Source: Actinomycetota bacterium
GTDB taxonomy: Bacteria; Actinomycetota; Thermoleophilia; UBA2241
Direction: 5' to 3'
Assembly (NCBI GenBank): GCA_003132645.1
Contig: PKYM01000196.1
Span: 1,905 to 10,268 of the forward strand
Length of the DNA: 8,364 nucleotides
The notes under the pieces were generated by a model, which searched no databases, was not told where the DNA came from, and was given only the letters and a program-made list of their open reading frames with translations. Within the stretch, counting starts at the first letter, position 1; every line of letters begins with the position of its first letter. Shown here piece after piece: positions 1-5,395 of this stretch. The position numbers were made by a program, and so were the translations under genes.

Positions 1-11
1 CTGAAGCTCGC

Positions 12-443
12 CTACGCGGCCTGCTGCAAGCGGCTGAGAATGCCCAGCATCGCCGGAGACAAATCCGTGTGGTGATGAACGATCCTCCACTGTCCCGCTT
101 CACGACGATAGACGTTCGTGACGCGCTGCTCGACGGCGACCTGCTCTCCGGCAATCGTGATCTGCCCGGATTCGACACCCACTTCGTAGGCCATGTCCCC
201 AGCAACCTGGATACTCTGGTCGCGCAGCTCGGCGTGGCCTCCCGAGGCGAGATGAGCCACCTGCTCGAACGAACCTCGGACTTCGTCCCACCCGACCTGC
301 CGACCGCCGATCGGATGCATCGTCGTGACGGTCGCGCTGTGCGACCAGATGCCACCCAGCGGAGCCGCATCGCCATCGATCATGCTGCTCAGCGCCGCGT
401 AGAACTGTGTTGATGCCTTGCGGACGTCATCTTCTGTCGACAT
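12..443 (-). CDS. SnoaL-like / NTF2-fold small protein
   Basis: This gene encodes a 143-residue protein that looks like a single SnoaL-like (NTF2-fold, DUF4440-type) domain. Members of this fold are small cone-shaped alpha+beta barrels that bind small hydrophobic ligands or act as isomerases, cyclases or hydrolases, usually as cytosolic dimers. The N-terminal helix (about 4-22) is followed by IWSHSATVTTMHP (32-44), GWDEVRGSFEQV (51-62) and the closing strands VTNVYRREAGQWRIVHHHTD (108-127), the order typical of the family. No signal peptide or membrane segment is visible. The ATG at 443 is chosen because GGAGAA lies about 7 bases upstream; the frame stays open to an ATG at 581, but that extension has no family-like sequence. 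The protein lies downstream of the ABM-fold gene on the same strand, 165 bp away. The substrate cannot be told from sequence; the fold is fairly secure, the function is not. Confidence 0.87.
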   Translation of the reverse strand: MSTEDDVRKASTQFYAALSSMIDGDAAPLGGIWSHSATVTTMHPIGGRQVGWDEVRGSFEQVAHLASGGHAELRDQSIQVAGDMAYEVGVESGQITIAGEQVAVEQRVTNVYRREAGQWRIVHHHTDLSPAMLGILSRLQQAA

Positions 444-463
444 GGATTGTTCTCCTTTGATCG

Positions 464-482
464 GCGGTCGCGCAAAGACCGC
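464..482. promoter_or_regulatory. Inverted repeat before the SnoaL-like gene
   Basis: GCGGTC (464-469) and GACCGC (477-482) are perfect 6-bp arms around a 7-base spacer. The dyad lies 21 bp upstream of the ATG at 443, just ahead of the Shine-Dalgarno, and touches the -10 of the candidate minus-strand promoter. It could be an operator or a 5' leader hairpin. Arms this short also occur by chance in G+C-rich DNA. Confidence 0.35.
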
Positions 483-511
483 GTGTACGCCTGACGGATT
501 CTCGCTCTCAA
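482..511 (-). promoter_or_regulatory. Candidate promoter for the SnoaL-like gene
   Basis: Reading the minus strand, TTGAGA (511-506) is followed after 18 bases by TACACG (487-482). The first hexamer matches the sigma-70 -35 consensus at five of six positions; the second matches the -10 at only three. Initiation would fall near 475, inside the dyad at 464-482, leaving a leader of about 30 nt with the Shine-Dalgarno. This is sequence resemblance only. Confidence 0.3.
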
Positions 512-550
512 AGTCGGGCCACCTGCCTGGAGACTCCCGACAGATGACCA

Positions 551-595
551 AGCCGGCACAGCGAGCGGGCGGCTGCGCCACCCGCTCGGCCGGCT
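551..595 (-). terminator. Terminator-like hairpin after the ABM-fold gene
   Basis: AGCCGGC (551-557) pairs with GCCGGCT (589-595), and after a 4-base bulge (558-561) the arm 562-569 pairs with 581-588. One mismatch (570/580) follows, then three more pairs (571-573 with 577-579) closing on a 3-base loop. The structure starts 13 bp beyond the stop codon of the ABM-fold gene, where a terminator would be expected. No T-run follows on the minus strand, so it would be a U-less intrinsic terminator or an RNA-stabilising hairpin. Confidence 0.5.
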
Positions 596-608
596 GATAT
601 CTTCCGAC

Positions 609-905
609 CTACGCCGCCTTCGCCTTGTAGTCGGTTACCTCGGTCTCACGCGCCCAGGTGATGCGCGGCTCGCTGATCACGCCGCCGCGCTCCATGGCCA
701 CCTTCAGGGACGGGTCGGCGGCGAACGCCTCGGCCTGCTCCTTGGAAGGAAAGTGGTTGACGACCGTGAGCTCGTTGGGATCGTCGACGCTCCGGTAGAG
801 CTCGTGACCGGTGGCGCCGTAGCGCCTGCGGGTGGCCTCGTGTTCGTCGAACACGGGCTTCCATGTGTCGTAGTCACGTACCTTGTGCTGCACGATGATG
901 ATCAT
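609..905 (-). CDS. ABM-fold (antibiotic biosynthesis monooxygenase-like) protein
   Basis: This gene encodes a 98-residue protein resembling the dimeric alpha+beta barrel superfamily that includes antibiotic biosynthesis monooxygenase (ABM) domains. The visible signature is an N-terminal strand (MIIIVQHKV), the YDTWKPVFDEHEATRRRYG helix (12-30), a strand around HELYRSVDDPNELTVVNHF (34-52) and the SKEQAEAFAADPSLKVAME helix (54-72). These proteins are cytosolic homodimers; some oxidise aromatic polyketides or degrade haem, and many have no known substrate. No ligand residues can be assigned here. The start at 905 is supported by GAGGTGATC directly before the ATG, which matches the complement of the 16S rRNA 3' end over nine bases. 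An in-frame GTG lies two codons upstream (911-909). The gene is divergent from the PLD gene and upstream of the SnoaL-like gene on the same strand. Confidence 0.88.
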   Translation of the reverse strand: MIIIVQHKVRDYDTWKPVFDEHEATRRRYGATGHELYRSVDDPNELTVVNHFPSKEQAEAFAADPSLKVAMERGGVISEPRITWARETEVTDYKAKAA

Positions 906-914
906 GATCACCTC
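906..914 (-). promoter_or_regulatory. Shine-Dalgarno of the ABM-fold gene
   Basis: On the minus strand GAGGTGATC abuts the ATG at 905. It is complementary over nine bases to the conserved 3' end of bacterial 16S rRNA (GATCACCTC). In that register the GAGG core sits five bases from the start codon. This decides the start in favour of 905 over the longer frame opening at 971. Confidence 0.7.
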
Positions 915-1185
915 TCGAAGGACTCGATGGAGGGCAGCGCCGCTCTTGTCCGGAGTCGCGCACCGTCCCAAAGTTTAGTGGCTCGTACCGCACTATAAGC
1001 GTCCGTAACCACGTTTGACGGAAAGAGTGGCTCCCCCGCTCCGTGGCTACCACAGTGCACAAGAGGTTGCTTTTCTGGTCGGCCGCCGACGCGAAGGATC
1101 GCTCCCAACGGCGCTCACCGTCGTGTACCGCCAGTTCTCGGGAACACCTCCCCCACTGTCCAGCGGTCCCGAAAGCGAAAACGAC
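906..1185. other. Divergent intergenic region, 280 bp
   Basis: This gap lies between the divergent ABM-fold and PLD-like genes and should hold both promoters. On the minus strand TATAGT (997-992) is a fair -10, but only a poor -35 (GTCAAA, 3 of 6) lies 16 bases upstream. On the plus strand TTGACG (1015-1020) is a good -35 with no convincing -10 at 16-19 bases. The PLD frame stays open back to a TTG at 1015, but the translated stretch has no domain-like character, so I treat it as non-coding. Confidence 0.4.
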
Positions 1186-2679
1186 ATGCCCGCAGCGCAG
1201 CACGGGCGCCCCGGCGCCGCAGGAGGACTCCATGCTCTCGGCGAGCTTGCCGACCGCCTTGACGACCAGATCGGCAAGGGCGTCGATGAGTTGGTCCAAG
1301 GCCGTCACGCGCGCCGCCTGCGCCGCGTTGGGGCAACGCACGCCCTTGAGCCTGGGCCGGGAAGCCTGTGGATCGAAGGCGGTCCGCCCGCTCGGCCGGG
1401 AAACTCCGTGCAGGTGCTGATCGACGGGGCTCAAGCGCTGCCGCGCATGGCCCAGGCGATGCAGCGGGCGCGATCCCACATCCTCGTCGCCGGCTGGTAT
1501 CTGACGCCCTGGCTGCAGATGACGCGCGGCCCTGACCCGGTCGTACTGCGCGGCCTGCTGAGAGAGCTCGCATCGCACGTGGATGTGCGCGTACTGCTGT
1601 GGGCCGGTGCGCCGCTGCCGGTGTTTCTTCCCTGGCGCCGTCAGGTGCGGGAGGTGCGCGACGAGCTCTGCGCCGGCGTGCCGCTGCACTGCGCGCTCGA
1701 CGACCACGAACGTCCCCTGCACACCCATCACGAGAAGCTCGTCGTCGTCGACGACGAGATCGCTTTTGTGGGCGGTATCGACCTGACCGACTTCCATGGC
1801 GACCGCTTCGACACGAACGACCACCCCCTGCGCGGCGGCGTCGGCTGGCACGACGTGGCGGTCGAACTGCGCGGTCCCATCGTCGGCGACGTGGCCGAGC
1901 ACTTCCGGTTTCGCTGGCACGAGGTGACCGGCGAACGTTTGGCCGCTGGGCGCTCGCCCGATCCCGTGGGCGACACCGCCGCGCAGCTCGCGGTCACCGT
2001 CCCGGACCGGATCTACCGGGGGCGACCCGACGGCGAGTTTGGGATCCTCGAGGCCTACCTGCGCGCGCTGCGGTCAGCCGAGCGTCTGATCTACCTCGAA
2101 AACCAGTTCCTCTGGTCGCCCGAGATCGTCGCCGTCCTGCGCGAGAAGCTGCTGCATCCGCCGAGCGACGCATTCCGGCTCGTCCTCGTACTGCCATCGC
2201 GGCCGAACAACGGTGGAGACGACACGCGCGGCCAGCTGGGCACGCTGCTCGACTCAGACCGCGACCGACGTTTCCTGGCCGCCACCCTGTACGCCCACGA
2301 AGGAGCTCTCTCCCGGTCCGTCTACGTGCACGCCAAGGTCGGTCTGGTCGACGATCGCTGGCTCACGGTGGGCTCGGCAAACCTCAACGACCACTCCCTG
2401 TTCAACGACACCGAGGTGAACATCGTCACCTGCGACGAGCGTCTCGTGCGCGAGACACGGCTGCGCATCTGGGCGGAGCACCTCGAGCTCCCGCGCGAGA
2501 GCATCGACGGCGAGCCAGAGCTCGTCGTAGACGAGCTCTGGCGGCCCATCGCCGACGAGCAGGCGCAGCGGCGGCAGGCGGGCCAGCCGATGACCCATCG
2601 GCTGGCCCGCCTGCCGCACCTCTCGCGCCAGTCGCGCCGCCTCCTGGGTCCGCTCCAGGGCCTCATCGTCGACGGCTGA
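1186..2679 (+). CDS. Phospholipase D-like (two-HKD) phosphodiesterase
   Basis: This gene encodes about 497 residues of the phospholipase D superfamily, which hydrolyses phosphodiesters or transfers phosphatidyl groups (for example cardiolipin synthases) through a phosphohistidine intermediate. Both HxKx4D motifs are intact: H182-K184-D189 followed by GGID, and H382-K384-D389 followed by GSANLND, so one chain carries a complete bilobed active site. The first lobe opens with SVQVLIDGAQALPRMAQAM (74-92). No membrane segment or signal peptide is visible, unlike classical cardiolipin synthases with two N-terminal helices, so a soluble or peripheral enzyme is likely. Phospholipids are a likely but unproven substrate. 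The start is uncertain: the ATG at 1186 has no good ribosome site, while a strong one sits before an out-of-frame ATG at 1232. A perfect 22-bp hairpin lies inside the C-terminal coding sequence. The MMPL transporter follows 149 bp downstream. Confidence 0.9.
   Translation: MPAAQHGRPGAAGGLHALGELADRLDDQIGKGVDELVQGRHARRLRRVGATHALEPGPGSLWIEGGPPARPGNSVQVLIDGAQALPRMAQAMQRARSHILVAGWYLTPWLQMTRGPDPVVLRGLLRELASHVDVRVLLWAGAPLPVFLPWRRQVREVRDELCAGVPLHCALDDHERPLHTHHEKLVVVDDEIAFVGGIDLTDFHGDRFDTNDHPLRGGVGWHDVAVELRGPIVGDVAEHFRFRWHEVTGERLAAGRSPDPVGDTAAQLAVTVPDRIYRGRPDGEFGILEAYLRALRSAERLIYLENQFLWSPEIVAVLREKLLHPPSDAFRLVLVLPSRPNNGGDDTRGQLGTLLDSDRDRRFLAATLYAHEGALSRSVYVHAKVGLVDDRWLTVGSANLNDHSLFNDTEVNIVTCDERLVRETRLRIWAEHLELPRESIDGEPELVVDELWRPIADEQAQRRQAGQPMTHRLARLPHLSRQSRRLLGPLQGLIVDG
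1221..1234 (+). promoter_or_regulatory. Strong Shine-Dalgarno and ATG in the wrong frame
   Basis: AGGAGG (1221-1226) is five bases ahead of an ATG (1232-1234), the best ribosome site near the PLD gene. That ATG is in frame 2 and stops at 1420 after 62 codons with no recognisable product, whereas the PLD frame is frame 1 and becomes enzyme-like at about 1240. One missing base, or two extra, in CTCTC (1235-1239) would join this start to the PLD frame. Confidence 0.55.
2571..2617. repeat. Perfect 22-bp inverted repeat inside the PLD gene
   Basis: Bases 2571-2592 are the exact reverse complement of 2596-2617, leaving a 3-base loop (ACC, 2593-2595). The stem is G+C-rich and lies 60 bp before the PLD stop codon, encoding roughly RRQAGQPMTHRLARLP. 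RNA from either strand would fold into a very stable hairpin; no T-run follows on either side. It may attenuate transcription into the MMPL gene, protect the 3' end, or be a template-switch product. Confidence 0.9.
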
Positions 2680-2828
2680 GCGCGGCCCTGGCCCCTCGCG
2701 ACTCAAGGCGATCATCGCCGGCGGGCGACGCAGCCCAAGCGCACCGGCGCCGTTAAAGACTCGGCTGAGACTCTCGAGTCGCTCCGGCAAACGGAGACGC
2801 ACCTGCCGCGACTGGGTAGGCACCCGGC
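2680..2828. other. Intergenic spacer between PLD-like and MMPL genes
   Basis: The 149-bp gap contains a 13-base palindrome (GGCGAT C ATCGCC, 2707-2719), a GACTCG/CGAGTC pair near 2758-2780 and a CTCCG/CGGAG pair near 2782-2796. None is followed by a T-run and no convincing promoter is visible. The hairpins are too short to call a terminator. Confidence 0.35.
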
Positions 2829-5192
2829 ATGAGCGGTAGCAGCGGCGACCAGTCTGACCTCCCAGTCGACCTCTCGAACACTCCCCGCCCGATGCAGCCC
2901 GTCGAACCCGTGCCCGCCGCTGCGGCGCGCGCCTTCGCTTGGCTTGTGGCTGGGCCGCTCGCCTACGTCATTCCCATCGTCTGGATCGTCTTCGCGCTGT
3001 GGGCATCAGTGCACTTACCATCGATCGCCCAGTCATCTGGGGCTCTGGGCGACCTGACGGCGCCCAACGCTCCCGCCATCGCCGCCCAACAGCTCGACGC
3101 ACGGTTGTTCGGCGTGCCCGCGATCAGCCGCGTGGCCGTCGTTCAGCACGCTCAAAGCAGCCTGCCCGCGTCGGTCCTTCTAGCGAGCGCGACACAGGCC
3201 TTAGCCGTCGACAACCATAGCGCCGCGTCTGTGCCGCCGGGCCTGCTCGGCGCTCTGCCGATCGTCAACCAGCCCGGGCTCGTGCCCGCCTCGCGCCAGA
3301 CGCGCACGACTGTCATCACCTACCTGGTCTACGATCCCGCCCTCGATTGGAACGTACAGGTCGCCAGCGCCCAGCAGTACGCTCGCGAGCTCGCCGGGAC
3401 GCCGGGGAGCTCGGTCGTGGGGGTGACAGGCGTCATCCCGGCCCGCCTCGAACAGGGCAACGCCATCCTCGGCAAGCTCACCTTGATCGAGATCGCCACC
3501 GTCCTGCTCATCGGGCTTATCGTCGGTCTCACCTTCCGCTCGATCGGCGCACCACTCGTCACGCTGGCCGCGGGCATCGTCGCCTACGTCGTCGCGGCCC
3601 ACGTGGTCGCCTGGGTAGGGCAGCGCACGGGCACGTCGGCACCGCAGGAGTTACAGCCGCTGATGATCGTGCTGCTTTTGGGCATAGTCACCGATTACTC
3701 GATCTTCTTCTTGTCCGGCGTGCGACGGCACCTCGCGGCCGGCATGCGCCGCGCGGCAGCGGCGCGCGCCACGACCGGCGAGTTCGTGCCGACCATCCTG
3801 GCGGCCGGCGTGATGGTCGCCGCCGGCACCGCCTGCCTGCTGGCCGCCTCGCTTGCATTCTTTCGCGCCCTGGGACCGGGCATGGCGCTGACCGTCCTGA
3901 TCGGTCTCGCCGTGGCGATCACCTTCGTGCCCGCCACGCTCGCGATCTTCGGCCGGTTGCTGTTTCTGCCGCACGCCCCCGATCGGCTGGGCAGGCAAGC
4001 GCGGCTCGAGCGTGCTCGGCCGCCGGCTGTGCCGGCCCGGCGCTCCCTCAGGGCGCGCTTCGCGCGGCTCGCCACGTGGCGGCCCGTCGGCGTCACTGTG
4101 ACCGTAGTCGGCGTCGCGCTCCTTGTCGTCGCCTCGACTGGGATCAGCAGGGCGCATCTCGGGTTCGGGCTGACCAGCGGCCTGCCAGCGTCGAGCGAGC
4201 CGGCGCGGGCAGCGGCAGCGGCGAGCGCTGGTTTTGCCCGCGGCATACTTTCGCCGACCGAGGTGATCGTGCAGAAACCGGCGATCGGCTCCCAGCGCGG
4301 CTCGCTTGTGGCGCTCGAGAGCCAGCTCGGCCGCCAGCCCGGCGTGGCGGGCGTCTTCGGGCCGCGTGAGCAGTTCTTCGGCGGCGTGGCTCTCGGGGCC
4401 GCCGGCCTCTCAACGGCCGGGGCTACGGTCGCCAAAGACGGCGGCGCGGCGCGGTTTCTCGTCGTCTTGAAGGGCGACCCGCTCGGCAGTGCCGGGATCA
4501 GCGCGTACAACGCCATGCGCGCCGCGATGCCTGCGCTGCTCGCCCACTCGAGGCTCGCCGGCGCTCGCGTGGCCTACGCCGGCGACACCCCACTCGCCCA
4601 GCAGACCCTGGTGCGCACGGTCTCCGACCTGCGCCGTGTCGGCGCCGCGGTGATCGTCGTCGAGCTCGTGCTGCTCATCGTGTTCCTGAGAGCGCTCATC
4701 GCGCCGCTCTACCTGCTCGCGGCGAGCATCCTCGCGCTGACGGCGTCGTTCGGCCTCACGACCTACGTCTTCCGGGGCCTGTTCCATCAGCCGGACATCA
4801 TCTACTTCGTGCCGTTTGCCGCCGCAGTGCTGCTGGTTTCACTGGGTTCCGACTACAACATCTTCCTGATGGGACGCATCTGGGAGCAGGCCCGCATCAG
4901 GCCGCTGCGCCGGGCCGTCGAAGAGGCCGTGCCACGTGCCACTCGCGCGATCTCCGTGGCGGCGCTCGCGTTGGCGCTGAGCTTCGCCCTACTGGGACTG
5001 GTCGATCTGCAGTCGTTCCACCAGCTCGCGCTCCTGCTGTTCGTCGGCGTGCTGATCGACTCGTTCTTCGTGCGCTCGCTGCTGGTGCCGGCCCTGGTCA
5101 CGGTCTTCGGCCGGACCAGCGCCTGGCCGGGGCGGCTGCGGCGCCGCGCAGACGAAGCCGAAAGCGGCGCCGCCCGAGACCCGCGGCGCTGA
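2829..5192 (+). CDS. MMPL-family (RND superfamily) transporter
   Basis: This gene encodes a 787-residue polytopic membrane protein of the MMPL branch of the RND superfamily, proton-driven exporters of lipids and other hydrophobic molecules. Twelve hydrophobic segments fit the duplicated layout: one near 42-64, five at about 216-376, one at 420-440 and five at about 604-758. Two extracytoplasmic porter domains lie between (about 65-215 and 441-603). Asp-Tyr pairs stand in the fourth and tenth segments, D289-Y290 (GIVTDYSIFF) and D675-Y676 (GSDYNIFLMG), the positions that carry the proton relay in mycobacterial MmpL3. A short basic C-terminus (RLRRRADEAE) ends the chain, without the long tail of some MmpL proteins. 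The ATG at 2829 has only a weak upstream GTAGG. It follows the PLD-like gene in the same direction, which suggests but does not prove a lipid substrate. Confidence 0.95.
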   Translation: MSGSSGDQSDLPVDLSNTPRPMQPVEPVPAAAARAFAWLVAGPLAYVIPIVWIVFALWASVHLPSIAQSSGALGDLTAPNAPAIAAQQLDARLFGVPAISRVAVVQHAQSSLPASVLLASATQALAVDNHSAASVPPGLLGALPIVNQPGLVPASRQTRTTVITYLVYDPALDWNVQVASAQQYARELAGTPGSSVVGVTGVIPARLEQGNAILGKLTLIEIATVLLIGLIVGLTFRSIGAPLVTLAAGIVAYVVAAHVVAWVGQRTGTSAPQELQPLMIVLLLGIVTDYSIFFLSGVRRHLAAGMRRAAAARATTGEFVPTILAAGVMVAAGTACLLAASLAFFRALGPGMALTVLIGLAVAITFVPATLAIFGRLLFLPHAPDRLGRQARLERARPPAVPARRSLRARFARLATWRPVGVTVTVVGVALLVVASTGISRAHLGFGLTSGLPASSEPARAAAAASAGFARGILSPTEVIVQKPAIGSQRGSLVALESQLGRQPGVAGVFGPREQFFGGVALGAAGLSTAGATVAKDGGAARFLVVLKGDPLGSAGISAYNAMRAAMPALLAHSRLAGARVAYAGDTPLAQQTLVRTVSDLRRVGAAVIVVELVLLIVFLRALIAPLYLLAASILALTASFGLTTYVFRGLFHQPDIIYFVPFAAAVLLVSLGSDYNIFLMGRIWEQARIRPLRRAVEEAVPRATRAISVAALALALSFALLGLVDLQSFHQLALLLFVGVLIDSFFVRSLLVPALVTVFGRTSAWPGRLRRRADEAESGAARDPRR

Positions 5193-5217
5193 GCCCGGAT
5201 CGGACCGCCGCAGCGCC
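5185..5217 (+). terminator. Possible hairpin across the MMPL stop codon
   Basis: GGCGCTG (5185-5191) pairs perfectly with CAGCGCC (5211-5217) around a 19-base loop, and the TGA stop (5190-5192) sits at the top of the left arm. There is no T-run afterwards. It could act as a weak U-less terminator or 3' stabiliser; the long loop makes chance equally plausible. Confidence 0.3.
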
Positions 5218-5302
5218 TGACCTCCCTGCGCCCACCATCAGGGAAAGCGTGCGAGTGGCGCGCCAGCGCCGCCACCAGACGCGACGACCGTCACCTTCGT
5301 CC

Positions 5303-5335
5303 TTGACCCCGGCGCGACACAGCCGATGGTATCCT
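5303..5335 (+). promoter_or_regulatory. Candidate promoter for the SpoIIE-type phosphatase gene
   Basis: An extended -10 element, TGG followed by TATCCT (5327-5335), matches the TGn motif and four of six -10 positions. TTGACC (5303-5308) upstream is a near-consensus -35, but the 21-base spacing is too long for the pair, so the extended -10 would do most of the work. Initiation would be near 5342, giving a leader of about 54 nt before the ATG at 5396. Confidence 0.4.
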
Positions 5336-5355
5336 GCCGAGACAACCATCGGCTG
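5320..5355. promoter_or_regulatory. 11-bp dyad, likely operator or leader hairpin
   Basis: CAGCCGATGGT (5320-5330) and ACCATCGGCTG (5345-5355) are perfect reverse complements separated by 14 bases. The dyad spans the candidate -10 and the predicted start of transcription, the usual place for a repressor operator. CTGCCGAG also occurs twice as a direct repeat (5334-5341 and 5353-5360), 19 bp apart. Alternatively the RNA could fold as a hairpin. Confidence 0.55.
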
Positions 5356-5395
5356 CCGAGGTTCGCCTGAGCCTGCACGCACATGACCCGACACG

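Noticed and set aside
1015..1185. N-terminal extension of the PLD-like protein from a TTG at 1015
   Set aside because: The added 57 residues show no domain-like sequence, and the TTG lacks a ribosome site.
874..1920. 348-codon open frame on the minus strand
   Set aside because: It runs antisense through the PLD gene and over the start of the ABM-fold gene, has no recognisable domain, and is the kind of shadow expected in G+C-rich coding DNA.
3347..4369. 340-codon plus-strand frame inside the MMPL gene
   Set aside because: It is arginine-rich, low-complexity and in an alternate frame of a clearly conserved transporter; no ribosome site or domain supports it.
5223..5275. Two 6-bp dyads (5223-5244 and 5255-5275) after the MMPL gene
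   Set aside because: Arms of six bases with 9-10 base loops and no T-run are expected by chance in this base composition.
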